Source: JBMNTP01 sp050945795
GTDB lineage: Bacteria; Bacillota; Clostridia; Christensenellales; MGBC116941
Direction: 5' to 3'
Assembly: GCA_050945795.1 (NCBI GenBank)
Contig: JBMNTP010000035.1
Location: forward strand, 1 to 15,423
Length of the DNA stretch: 15,423 nucleotides
Shown in pieces: positions 5,980-14,104 of this stretch. Both the position numbers and the translations under genes were made by a program. The notes under the pieces are model-generated. The model did not search any database. It was not told the DNA's origin and saw only the letters and a list, made by a program, of their open reading frames with translations. Each line of letters begins with the position of its first letter. The stretch's first letter is position 1.

Positions 5980-7455
5980 ATGGCATACATTGGTATAGAC
6001 GTGGGGACATCTGGCTGCAAGGCGGCTGTAGTTGAAAAAGATGGATCGATCGTATCGATGTCCCGAAAGAGATATCATATGATACACCCCAATCATGGCT
6101 GGACCGAATTGAGTCCGATGATCGTTTGGGAGGCAGTAAAATCTGCAGTTAAAGAGATAGCGTGCTACAGCAAAGATGTAGAGAGTATGGCAATTTCATC
6201 TATCGGTGAAACGATGATTTTTTTGGATGAAAACGATGACCCCCTTATGAACGGAATATTATACCTGGATTGCCGTTGCAACGAAATGATGGATACGGTG
6301 TTAAACGATTTTGGGCAAGACAGACTGTTTTTGATTACAGGCACACCATTGAGCCCGATGTTCTCTTTGTTTCGTTACATCTGGATCAGAGAAAACATGC
6401 CAGAAGTGATCGAACATGCAAAAAAGGTTTTTTTGTTCAGTGATTATTTGAGTTATATGTTTTGTGGCGAACGTGGGCTGGATCATTCCACTGCTTCGCG
6501 TACGGCTTTTTTTGATGTGCATAGGCTCGAATGGTCTGAGGAAATTATGGATTTTTTCAATATAAAGAAGGAGCTGTTCTCACCCATTAAGGCAACCGGC
6601 ACATGGTTAGGCAATATTCGAAGCGAGCTTGCAGAAGAGTTGCAGCTGCCGGCAGGAATCAAGTTGTACGTTGGGTGTCACGATCAATGCGGGGTGACGC
6701 TGGGGTGCGGAGCATTAACGGAAGGTGACATCATTGGAAGCGAAGGTTCCACAGAGGGATTCAACTTGCTGATGGGCAGCAATATAGAGCTTTTGACAAA
6801 AAAGAAAATGCCGTTTGAACCTTTTGTGACGCCGGGGCAGTATTTTGCAACCGTGGGACAGTTGGCGCATGGCACCAGTATCCGCTGGTTTGTTGAAAAG
6901 GTTGGGCACGAGATGGGGAACGGTCACCTGGGTGAAAGTGCCTATGATAAAGCGGACGCATTGTGTGCCGAGGATTCGGACGACGTGATTTTTCTGCCGT
7001 ACTTATCAGAAGTGAGCTTTAGTAGCAGCAAAGCTGATATGCTCGGGGGATTTATTGGGATCAACACAAACACAGATACGCATAAAATGTATCGCGCAGT
7101 GTTGGAAGGTGTGTGTTTTGAATCCAGGTCGGCCATGCAACAGTATGACGATCTGGGAATTCCGCTGAACTCACTCAAATGTACTGGGGGTTGCACCACG
7201 TCGGATACCCTGATGCAAATCAAATCGGATATTTTGGAGAAAGATATCAGTGTTTTGCATGAGATCGAATCAGGCATCATTGGATTGAGCATGATATGTG
7301 CCGTTGCGGCTGGAGATTGCGCCAGCTATCAAGAGGCGGCTGGAAGATTTGTTCGCATTAAAAAGACGTTTCATCCTCAAAAGGATTACTCACAAAAATA
7401 TACCGATTTTTTACGATTAGGCGAATGTATCCGGAAGTATTGCCGCAAGCAATAG
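5980..7455 (+). CDS. FGGY-family carbohydrate kinase (xylulokinase/fuculokinase-like)
   Basis: The 491-residue product has the normal FGGY length. The N-terminal actin-like phosphate loop GIDVGTSGCKA is at residues 4-14. SLFRYIWIREN resembles the first FGGY signature. The catalytic Asp is Asp235 in GCHDQCG, followed by GSEGSTEGF and the C-terminal ATP-site motif CTGGCTTSDTLMQIKSDI (from about 401). I place the start at ATG 5980, 7 nt after GGGGGGTG, because family members begin directly with this loop. The frame is open back to 5896 but that part has no family character. It lies 80 nt after the aldolase gene, probably co-transcribed. It phosphorylates a ketose; with this aldolase, position 1 is the likelier site (inference). 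Confidence 0.9.
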   Translation: MAYIGIDVGTSGCKAAVVEKDGSIVSMSRKRYHMIHPNHGWTELSPMIVWEAVKSAVKEIACYSKDVESMAISSIGETMIFLDENDDPLMNGILYLDCRCNEMMDTVLNDFGQDRLFLITGTPLSPMFSLFRYIWIRENMPEVIEHAKKVFLFSDYLSYMFCGERGLDHSTASRTAFFDVHRLEWSEEIMDFFNIKKELFSPIKATGTWLGNIRSELAEELQLPAGIKLYVGCHDQCGVTLGCGALTEGDIIGSEGSTEGFNLLMGSNIELLTKKKMPFEPFVTPGQYFATVGQLAHGTSIRWFVEKVGHEMGNGHLGESAYDKADALCAEDSDDVIFLPYLSEVSFSSSKADMLGGFIGINTNTDTHKMYRAVLEGVCFESRSAMQQYDDLGIPLNSLKCTGGCTTSDTLMQIKSDILEKDISVLHEIESGIIGLSMICAVAAGDCASYQEAAGRFVRIKKTFHPQKDYSQKYTDFLRLGECIRKYCRKQ

Positions 7456-7542
7456 AAGGGAAACAGCATTACTGATTCTGCCAACGCCACCATTCATGGG
7501 CAGATGGGTCTGGGCATGATAGGCTACGGCTTTGGAACATAA
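7456..7542 (+). other. Open in-frame extension after the kinase TAG stop
   Basis: Directly after the kinase TAG (7453-7455), 28 further sense codons follow in the same frame up to TAA at 7540-7542. They read KGNSITDSANATIHGQ and then a Gly-rich MGLGMIGYGFGT. No family member that I know needs this tail, and a complete FGGY protein has already ended. It may be a gene remnant or chance. The 7456-7841 gap otherwise holds the regulatory sites listed separately. Confidence 0.2.
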
Positions 7543-7578
7543 TCTGTGAATCGATGGAAATGATATTGGTCTATCTAC

Positions 7579-7625
7579 ATTGAAATCGGCTGGATTTCAA
7601 TTGTTGTCGATACGAAAATTGAAAC
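7579..7625. promoter_or_regulatory. Clustered inverted repeats, candidate operator or alternative RNA hairpins
   Basis: ATTGAAATC (7579-7587) and GATTTCAAT (7593-7601) are perfect 9-bp arms around five bases. The middle arm can also pair with a third copy, AATTGAAAC at 7617-7625, 15 nt further on. This gives three half-sites of the motif ATTGAAA in alternating orientation and two mutually exclusive stems. No T-run follows, so a simple terminator is unlikely. The site lies between the kinase gene and the transport operon and could bind a dimeric regulator. Confidence 0.5.
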
Positions 7626-7713
7626 TGACCTCAACTTTGAATGTTATATTTTTATCATAACCTGTTTGTATACTATTGATAGATATAAGCAATTTTATTT
7701 TATGGTTTAGAAA

Positions 7714-7722
7714 TGGTATAAA
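7714..7722 (+). promoter_or_regulatory. Candidate extended -10 promoter of the transport operon
   Basis: TGG-TATAAA (7714-7722) is an extended -10 element. The matching -35 position is weak (TTTATT at 7694-7699). The start would fall near 7730, leaving a leader of about 110 nt before the binding-protein gene. It was chosen because a perfect palindrome lies just downstream. Other AT-rich candidates in this stretch cannot be excluded. Confidence 0.35.
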
Positions 7723-7738
7723 GGATATAAGGCTGAAT

Positions 7739-7754
7739 GAATATCATGATATTC
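7739..7754. promoter_or_regulatory. Perfect 16-bp palindrome upstream of the transport operon, candidate operator
   Basis: GAATATCA-TGATATTC is a perfect palindrome with no spacer, about 10-25 nt after the predicted start and about 90 nt before the binding-protein gene. A repressor site is the simplest reading. It does not resemble the TACAT-N7-ATGTA box, so a different regulator may be involved. Confidence 0.45.
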
Positions 7755-7841
7755 CAAATAACAATAGAATAAAAATTTTGATTTTGAGTCGAAATTAAAA
7801 GGCTTGGAATCAAATGAAAATAACGTCTTTGGAGGAATCAA

Positions 7842-8891
7842 ATGAAAAAGTACTTTGTATTATTAATTTGTCTGTTGATGCTTTTCGCAGTTACAGCTTG
7901 CGCGACGGGAAGCGAGCCTTCTGCGGGAACAAGCAGCCCATCTTCTTCTGGTGCGTCTGCGCCAGCTGAATCGACTGCGTCTGGCGAAGCTAGTGGGAAG
8001 AAGGGCTATCTCATTGGGTACACAGCAAAATCTGCTACGAATGATCCATTCCAACAGTTTTTGGGGCAGGCTGTGACAGATTATGTGGAATCCCAAGGCT
8101 CGGAGTGCGTGTGGGTGCAGACGGATACAGGGAATGCGGATACTGCACAGCAGGCGAGTCAAATCGAGAATCTGATTGCAATGGGTTGTGATGGCATCGT
8201 CATCAATCCATGTGACCAGAGCACAATTATCACATCCTTAGAAGCATGCAAAGCAGCAAACATTCCGGTTGTCGTTGTTGATACCGGTGCTCCTGATGCG
8301 GACAGAGATCTCTACATTACGCAGGTGTCTACGGATAACTATGTTGCTGCCGAAAAGGCAGGCAAAGCAGTTGCAGAGGCCTTAAAAGGCGAAGGCAATG
8401 TGATCATTGTGAGTGGGCTCGACGGCAACCAGGTTACAACGCATCGACTGGAAGGCTTTAAAAAAGGATTGGAAGGCACAAACATTGAGGTGGTTGCGGT
8501 ACAGAATGGTGAGTACAACGGCGATAAAGCAATGCAGGTGATGGAAAACCTCCTCCAGACACATGCCGATGCCGATTGTGTCTATACCGTATCTGACTGT
8601 ATGTTGGATGGTATTTTGCAGGCGATCCAAAACAACGGGAACGCGAACCCGAACATGCTCATCATGAGCTATGATGGTTCTGCAGATGCAACGCAGTATA
8701 TCCTGGATGGGCTGATCTTTGGGACCACTGCACAGTTCCCTGTGGAAGTTGGCCGCATATCCTCTCAGGCACTTTTCGATGTGCTCAATGGCGTAAAGAC
8801 TGCTGCTGACTTTGAGAAATTTATCGATTCAGGCTCCCAGGTAATCGATGCCAAGAATGCTGAGGCTTGGCTGGCAGACGGCGCATATTAA
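7842..8891 (+). CDS. Sugar ABC transporter substrate-binding lipoprotein (RbsB-like, CUT2)
   Basis: The 349-residue product begins with a lipoprotein signal (MKKYFVLLICLLMLFAVTAC; Cys20 lipidated) and a Ser/Ala/Pro-rich tether to about residue 52. A type I periplasmic-binding fold of the ribose/galactose class follows: YLIGYTAKSATNDPF, IENLIAMGCDGIVINPCD, PVVVVDTGAP, GKAVAEAL, GNVIIVSGLDGN, and SYDGSADATQYILDG near the end. TTTGGAGGAATCAA gives a strong ribosome site. It captures the sugar outside the cell and delivers it to the two permeases downstream. The family binds pentoses, hexoses, deoxysugars and AI-2; sequence alone does not tell which. It is the first gene of the transport operon. 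Confidence 0.93.
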   Translation: MKKYFVLLICLLMLFAVTACATGSEPSAGTSSPSSSGASAPAESTASGEASGKKGYLIGYTAKSATNDPFQQFLGQAVTDYVESQGSECVWVQTDTGNADTAQQASQIENLIAMGCDGIVINPCDQSTIITSLEACKAANIPVVVVDTGAPDADRDLYITQVSTDNYVAAEKAGKAVAEALKGEGNVIIVSGLDGNQVTTHRLEGFKKGLEGTNIEVVAVQNGEYNGDKAMQVMENLLQTHADADCVYTVSDCMLDGILQAIQNNGNANPNMLIMSYDGSADATQYILDGLIFGTTAQFPVEVGRISSQALFDVLNGVKTAADFEKFIDSGSQVIDAKNAEAWLADGAY

Positions 8892-8900
8892 TATGGATTC

Positions 8901-8948
8901 ACGCATTTGTATAGGCCGGGGATTTGTCCCCTGCCTATACAAATGCGT
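8901..8948 (+). terminator. Strong intra-operon hairpin between binding protein and first permease
   Basis: A 16-bp perfect stem (8901-8916 with 8933-8948) is followed, after one C/T mismatch, by GGGGA/TCCCC around a TTTG loop. It begins 9 nt after the binding-protein stop. No T-run follows, so full termination is unlikely. Such structures between the binding-protein and permease genes typically protect the upstream mRNA or allow partial termination, giving excess binding protein (established for maltose-type operons, inferred here). Confidence 0.8.
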
Positions 8949-9014
8949 ACAGATGAAACCGTTTGGGACGCCTGCTCTGAACAGAGTACAATCTATAGGA
9001 CCAAGGTGGAGGAA

Positions 9015-9989
9015 ATGAAAAAGACAACCAAATTTAGTTCGTTTGAAAATATTGCTTACCCCGTTTTTGCAATAGCACTCATACTGATTGTGGGAATCTT
9101 TATACCAAGATTTTTGACAGCTTCAAATATACTCAATGTTACGAAGCAGTCTTCAATCACAGCAATAGCAGCTATTGGGCAGACAATTGTCATCATTACA
9201 GGAGGAATCGACCTTTCGTGTGGAGGGATTATGTCATTCAGTGCAATGGTGAATGGCATGCTTCTTTTAAGTGGCTGGCCCATTGCGCTGACGCTGCCCA
9301 TTGCGCTGCTGTCCGGAACGATACTGGGATGCATATCGGGTCTGATCATTGCAAAATTGAAGATTCCTCCGTTTATGGCAACGCTTGTTATAGGTAATAT
9401 TGCATCCGGACTGGCGATGATCTTTTGTAAAGGAAGTTCGCTTGCAAATCTGTCTGATGCAAACAAATATATAGGGAATGGAGAGATCCTGGGCATAGCG
9501 CTTCCGATTTGGATCTTGCTCATTTTTGTAGTATTAGGAACATTGCTGCTTACCAGGACTTCTTTTGGCAATAAGGTTTACGGGATAGGCAACAACATCA
9601 AAGTAGTTAAAAATGAAGGGGTAAACGTTGATAGAAATATTATCATGGTTTATGCATTAAGCGCATTTTGTGCTTCGTGTGCCGGCATTGTTTTGGGCGG
9701 ATGGTTGAATGCAGCGCATCCTACCCAAGGCGCCTATTACCAGCTGGACATTATTGCATCCTGTGTGATCGGTGGTGCAAGCCTGTTGGGTGGAGAAGGT
9801 AAAGTTCTGAATTCTGTGGTTGGGGCAATTATCATATCGGCGTTAAGGACCATTTTAAATCTGCTAGCGATCATTGCGTATATACAAAACCTATTGATTG
9901 GGTCGGTCATTATTGCGATTGTGGCGATAACAATGGGTATCAACAAAAAATATCAAAAGAATCAGCAATTTTCTAATGGCTGCTGTTAA
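9015..9989 (+). CDS. Sugar ABC transporter permease 1 (RbsC-like)
   Basis: The 324-residue product is an integral membrane protein with about 8-10 hydrophobic segments and family motifs of the RbsC/XylH/RhaP group: ITGGIDLSCGGIMSFSAMV, KLKIPPFMATLVIG, TRTSFGNKVYGIGNN and ASCVIGGASLLGGEGKVLNSVVGA. I place the start at ATG 9015 behind GGTGGAGG. The frame is open to 8907 but that stretch overlaps the intergenic hairpin. It forms the channel together with the second permease and is energised by the ATPase at 10989-12557. Two different permeases, as in the Rha and Lsr systems, suggest a heterodimer rather than the RbsC homodimer. Confidence 0.92.
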   Translation: MKKTTKFSSFENIAYPVFAIALILIVGIFIPRFLTASNILNVTKQSSITAIAAIGQTIVIITGGIDLSCGGIMSFSAMVNGMLLLSGWPIALTLPIALLSGTILGCISGLIIAKLKIPPFMATLVIGNIASGLAMIFCKGSSLANLSDANKYIGNGEILGIALPIWILLIFVVLGTLLLTRTSFGNKVYGIGNNIKVVKNEGVNVDRNIIMVYALSAFCASCAGIVLGGWLNAAHPTQGAYYQLDIIASCVIGGASLLGGEGKVLNSVVGAIIISALRTILNLLAIIAYIQNLLIGSVIIAIVAITMGINKKYQKNQQFSNGCC

Positions 9990-10001
9990 TGGAGATAAAT
10001 T

Positions 10002-10967
10002 ATGAAGACAGTTACAAAGCACTTAAAACAATTATATATGAATAATGGCGCATTTGTATATTTGATTTGCCTCATGGTGATTGCCGCGATTTTTGTTCCC
10101 CAATTTTTATCCATCAGTAATTTTGAAGGACTCCTGAAACAATGGGCTGTCCCTGCCATCATTTGTGTAGGGATGTGTTTTATACTAATCACTGGCGGGA
10201 TCGATCTGTCGATGGGATATGTTTGTGCCTTTGCAGCGATGCTAACCGGAGTTTTGCTAAAGTTTTATGGGCTGAATCCATACCTGGGCATTCTTATTGG
10301 AATCATAGCCGGGATGCTGTTCGGCTTGTTCAATGGTGTTGTTATATGCTATTTAAGAGTGCCGCCGTTTGTTGCGACATTGGGATCTGGATATATTGCA
10401 TATGGCCTGGCACAGATTGTCAGCGCAGCAAGGTCCATCAATAGGCTGCCTGCTGAATTTATGGAGTTTGGGACGGCGCGGGTTATTGGATCATTGCCGG
10501 TAATGGTGTTTATAGCAGTAGCGATCGTCATCATAGGCTACATTCTAATGAACCGTACAACATATGGAAGAAACTTGAAGTACATCGGGTATAATGAGCA
10601 GGCAAGCCGCATCAGTGGAGTAAAAATTGGTCGAATCAAATGCATAACATATATTTGCAGCGGAATGCTTGCAGGGATAGCCGGACTGTTTCTGACGATG
10701 CGTACAGGCGCTGCCGCTCCAACGTTAGGTGGCTCAGCAATGCCGTTTGAGGCGGTGACAGCCTGTGTGATAGGTGGCGCATTACTTTCTGGCGGCTTTT
10801 CGCCAATCATAGGCAGCGCTTTGGGCGTGCTGATACTAAAGGTGATAGAGAACTGTATCAATCTGCTGAACTTAAGCACCTATATTTACGATGCAGTGCT
10901 ATCCATCGTTGTATTTATCGCCATCATTGTGGAGTCTCTAAAAAAGCGAAGGTTAAGCCTATACTAA
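10002..10967 (+). CDS. Sugar ABC transporter permease 2 (RbsC-like)
   Basis: The 321-residue product is a second, divergent RbsC-type membrane protein: ITGGIDLSMGYVCAFAAML, YLRVPPFVATLGSGYIAYG, NRTTYGRNLKYIGYNEQASRI-like cytoplasmic loop, and TACVIGGALLSGGFSPIIGSA. A GGAGATAAATT ribosome site precedes the ATG, 12 nt after the first permease. It is predicted to pair with the first permease in the membrane. Its sequence differs through most of its length, so this is an old duplication rather than a recent copy. Confidence 0.92.
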   Translation: MKTVTKHLKQLYMNNGAFVYLICLMVIAAIFVPQFLSISNFEGLLKQWAVPAIICVGMCFILITGGIDLSMGYVCAFAAMLTGVLLKFYGLNPYLGILIGIIAGMLFGLFNGVVICYLRVPPFVATLGSGYIAYGLAQIVSAARSINRLPAEFMEFGTARVIGSLPVMVFIAVAIVIIGYILMNRTTYGRNLKYIGYNEQASRISGVKIGRIKCITYICSGMLAGIAGLFLTMRTGAAAPTLGGSAMPFEAVTACVIGGALLSGGFSPIIGSALGVLILKVIENCINLLNLSTYIYDAVLSIVVFIAIIVESLKKRRLSLY

Positions 10968-10988
10968 GACAATCGGAGGTAGAGAGCT

Positions 10989-12557
10989 GTGGCAGAAGTC
11001 AACAGAAAAAAACTAATTGATATGCGAAACATCACAAAGTATATTTACAATGACCAAGGCAAAGGTAATGTCAGTTCGGGCATCAAAATTCTTGACGGCG
11101 TGGATTTTGATTTATATCCAGGAGAAATTCATGTTTTAATGGGTGAAAACGGAGCGGGGAAAAGCACGCTGATGAATGTGCTGGGCGGGGTGATTGAACC
11201 GGACGACGGTGAGATTTATGTTGATGGCCAAGCGGTGCGCATCCCCAACACCAAAACTGCACTTGAAATCGGCATCGGCTTTATCCATCAAGAGCTGAAT
11301 CTGTGCTCCAATATTGACATCACCCATAACATATTTATGGCACGTGAAATCAAAAATAAAATTGGCTTGACAAAGGTGAAAGAGATGAACCAGCAGAGCA
11401 GAAAAATGCTGGGGGATCTTGGTTTTCACATCAATCCTAAAACCAAATTGAGCAACCTCTCCACAGCTGTGCAGCAGATTGTAGAAATTGCGAAGGTTCT
11501 TTCTTACAATTCGCGCCTGATTATTATGGATGAGCCGACAGCCACTCTCACCAGCCATGAAATTGAGATTCTGTTCAAGCTGATTGGTGAACTGCGCGGA
11601 AAGGGAATTGGCATTATCTACATTTCTCACCGTATGGAGGAAATTGAAGACATAGGGGATCGATTTACAGTCCTCCGCGATGGAAAGCTGGTCGGGACAT
11701 TGGATAAGGAGCACTATTCTAGAAGCGAGTGCATCCGCATGATGGTGGGGCGTGAGGTCAATACCATGTACGTAAGCAGCCATACGCCAACCGATGAAGT
11801 TATATTAAGCGTACAAGGGCTGTGCATCGGGAAGAATACCAAACCGATTGATTTTGATGTGAAGAAGGGTGAGGTTGTAAGCTTTGGAGGGCTGGTAGGC
11901 GCCGGCCGTACCGAGCTTGCCAAGTCGATTTTTGGTGCGAGGGAATATTTCGGAGGAACAATCACATTTGAGGGTTGTGAATATAAAAACCCCACACCCC
12001 GGAAATCAATTGACCTGGGCATTTCTTATTTGACAGAAGACCGCAAAGCGGAAGGGTTGATACTTCAGGAGGGGATTGATCAGAATATTGCGATCGCAAG
12101 TTTGTATCGTCTTTTTCCCAAGCGCTTTATCAACAAAAAACGCGAGACAGAGCTGGCCCTTGATATTATCGAACAATTCAATATCGTCTGTACCAATCCA
12201 ATGCACAAGGTGGGTACACTTTCGGGAGGCAATCAGCAAAAGGTGTCCCTTGGAAAATGGTATGCGACAAACCCTAAAATTTTGATTTTGGATGAGCCAA
12301 CTCGTGGAATTGATGTAAATGCAAAGACGCAGATTTATAAGGCAATTGACGATTGTGCCAAAAATGGAATGGCCATCATTATAATCACATCCGACATGCA
12401 TGAGTTGATTGGTATCAGTGACAGGATCTACATTATGCACGAAGGAAACCTGGTGGCAGAAGTGAGCAAAAAGGAGGATATGGTTCAGGAAAAGCTGCTT
12501 ACATATTTCCTGGAAACAGATACAGGACAGAAAGAGCCCGCAGAGGCAAATCATTAA
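10989..12557 (+). CDS. Sugar ABC transporter ATPase with two nucleotide-binding domains (RbsA/MglA-like)
   Basis: The 522-residue product has two fused ABC domains, as in all CUT2 transporters. In domain 1, Walker A GENGAGKST is at 52-60, a modified signature LSTAVQQ near 157, and Walker B IIMDEPTATLT near 178. In domain 2 the Walker A is degenerate (GLVGAGRTELAK), the signature LSGGNQQKVSLGKW near 410 is canonical, and ILILDEPTRGIDV is the Walker B. Domain asymmetry is normal for this class. The start is GTG at 10989 behind TCGGAGGTAG, 21 nt after permease 2. It hydrolyses ATP on the cytoplasmic face to drive import. Confidence 0.94.
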   Translation: MAEVNRKKLIDMRNITKYIYNDQGKGNVSSGIKILDGVDFDLYPGEIHVLMGENGAGKSTLMNVLGGVIEPDDGEIYVDGQAVRIPNTKTALEIGIGFIHQELNLCSNIDITHNIFMAREIKNKIGLTKVKEMNQQSRKMLGDLGFHINPKTKLSNLSTAVQQIVEIAKVLSYNSRLIIMDEPTATLTSHEIEILFKLIGELRGKGIGIIYISHRMEEIEDIGDRFTVLRDGKLVGTLDKEHYSRSECIRMMVGREVNTMYVSSHTPTDEVILSVQGLCIGKNTKPIDFDVKKGEVVSFGGLVGAGRTELAKSIFGAREYFGGTITFEGCEYKNPTPRKSIDLGISYLTEDRKAEGLILQEGIDQNIAIASLYRLFPKRFINKKRETELALDIIEQFNIVCTNPMHKVGTLSGGNQQKVSLGKWYATNPKILILDEPTRGIDVNAKTQIYKAIDDCAKNGMAIIIITSDMHELIGISDRIYIMHEGNLVAEVSKKEDMVQEKLLTYFLETDTGQKEPAEANH

Positions 12558-12570
12558 AAAGGAGTGCATC

Positions 12571-13992
12571 ATGGACTTTCAAAAAATAAAAATCGGATAC
12601 GTGCCGACGCGCCGGACAATTTTTAGTGTGGAAGAGGCGCTTCGTTATCGAGAAGTGATCAAAGAAGCAATTTCAAATCCGGATGTTGAGATTGTCGATA
12701 TAAATGATCTGAACGAAGAGGGTCTTCTTGTAACGCAAGATGACGTTTTAAAGGTCGTGAAAAAAATGAGAGATCATGCAATTGACGCTCTCTTTTTTCC
12801 ACACTGCAATTTTGGATCAGAGGGTGTTGTCGCCCAAGTTGCCGCCAGCTTTAAGCTGCCTGTTTTGATTTATGGGCCAAGAGACGAGGGTCCGGATGAG
12901 ACGGGCATGCGGTTGCGTGATTCCCAATGCGGAGTTTTCGCGACGGGAAAGGTATTGCGCAGGCACAATGTGCCGTTCTCCTACATTGCCAGCGTGGACC
13001 CTCAAAGCGAAGAGTTTAAAAGGGGGTTTGACAGATTTGTTCGTGTAGCCAGCGTAGTAAGAGCGATGCGAAACATGCGCGTTTTGCAATTGGGCCCCCG
13101 CCCAAATGACTTTCTCAGTGTTATGATAAATGAAAGTGAGCTGCTGGAGAAATTCGGAATACAGGTGTTTCCCGTGGCGCTGCCTGATCTGGATAAAATT
13201 ATGAAGCAGATTATTGCAGAAGCTGGCGAGGAATTTGTGGCAACCTGCAGCTATATTAAAGACAACTATACCGGCAATGGAACAGGAGAACAAGACATTA
13301 GGGCGTATGCAGGGCTCAAGCTGGCGATCAAGCATTATGCTGCGGTTTATCACTGCAACTGTGCGGCGGTGCAATGTTGGGATGCGATGCAAGATATTAT
13401 GGGGATTTATCCGTGTGCCGTCAACGCCTTAATGGCAGAAGAAGGCTTTCCCGTAGCTTGCGAGACGGATATCCATGGAGCGATCTCCGCAGTGCTGTTG
13501 CAGGCGGCGACAGGGAACAAACTGCCGCATTTTCTTGCAGATGTTACCATTCGGCATCCACAGGAGAATAATACAGAACTGCTTTGGCATTGTGGACCGT
13601 TTCCCAAGACATTTGCGAAAGAGGGAGAAGAATGTAAAATTACAAACAGCTGGCTGGGCGGGCCGCATTGCGGAAACTGCGCGTTCGAGATGAAAAATGG
13701 AGATATTACAGTTTGCCGTTTTGATGGAGACAATGGTCAGTATTCCCTGTTTATCGGTGAAGGGAAAGGTGTTGACGGCCCCAAAACAAGGGGGACTTAC
13801 GTATGGTTTCAGGTCGATGATTGGCTGAAGTGGGAATATAAGTTGGTAAAGGGGCCATACATTCACCATGTTGCAGGCACATATGCAAACGTCAGCGAAA
13901 TATTGTATGAAGCCTGTAGCTATATACCAGGACTGAGACCGGATCCCGTATCCCCAAATGGTGAGGAGCTGGAAAAACGATGGCGCAGCTAG
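12571..13992 (+). CDS. L-fucose/L-arabinose isomerase-family protein
   Basis: The 473-residue product has the hallmarks of the FucI/AraA isomerase fold. Likely metal ligands are Glu298 in ACETDIHGAIS, Asp324 in FLADVTIRH, and a C-terminal His pair (432-433) in PYIHHVAGTYANV, matching the Glu-Asp-His set of L-fucose isomerase. LLWHCGPFP is also typical of the family. It is shorter than E. coli FucI (591) and nearer AraA in length. It starts 13 nt after the ATPase gene with AAAGGAG, so it belongs to the transport operon. It should convert the imported aldose to a ketose for the FGGY kinase. The sugar (L-fucose, D-arabinose, another deoxy- or modified sugar) cannot be fixed from sequence. Confidence 0.88.
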   Translation: MDFQKIKIGYVPTRRTIFSVEEALRYREVIKEAISNPDVEIVDINDLNEEGLLVTQDDVLKVVKKMRDHAIDALFFPHCNFGSEGVVAQVAASFKLPVLIYGPRDEGPDETGMRLRDSQCGVFATGKVLRRHNVPFSYIASVDPQSEEFKRGFDRFVRVASVVRAMRNMRVLQLGPRPNDFLSVMINESELLEKFGIQVFPVALPDLDKIMKQIIAEAGEEFVATCSYIKDNYTGNGTGEQDIRAYAGLKLAIKHYAAVYHCNCAAVQCWDAMQDIMGIYPCAVNALMAEEGFPVACETDIHGAISAVLLQAATGNKLPHFLADVTIRHPQENNTELLWHCGPFPKTFAKEGEECKITNSWLGGPHCGNCAFEMKNGDITVCRFDGDNGQYSLFIGEGKGVDGPKTRGTYVWFQVDDWLKWEYKLVKGPYIHHVAGTYANVSEILYEACSYIPGLRPDPVSPNGEELEKRWRS

Positions 13993-14104
13993 CCTAAGAT
14001 GATGCTGTAAAGTTTTGATTTGCTGTTTGAAAGCGGTGCAAACGAAGAATAGGCATTGTTGCAAAAGATCATGAACAGCAGAAATGATGAAACAGGGGTA
14101 TATC

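Noticed and set aside
8907..9014. Upstream extension of the first permease
   Set aside because: It overlaps the intergenic hairpin and has no family character; ATG 9015 has a strong ribosome site.
14028..14041. cre-like sequence TGAAAGCGGTGCAA
   Set aside because: Two mismatches at conserved positions of the catabolite-repression consensus and an odd mid-operon position make it too weak to call.
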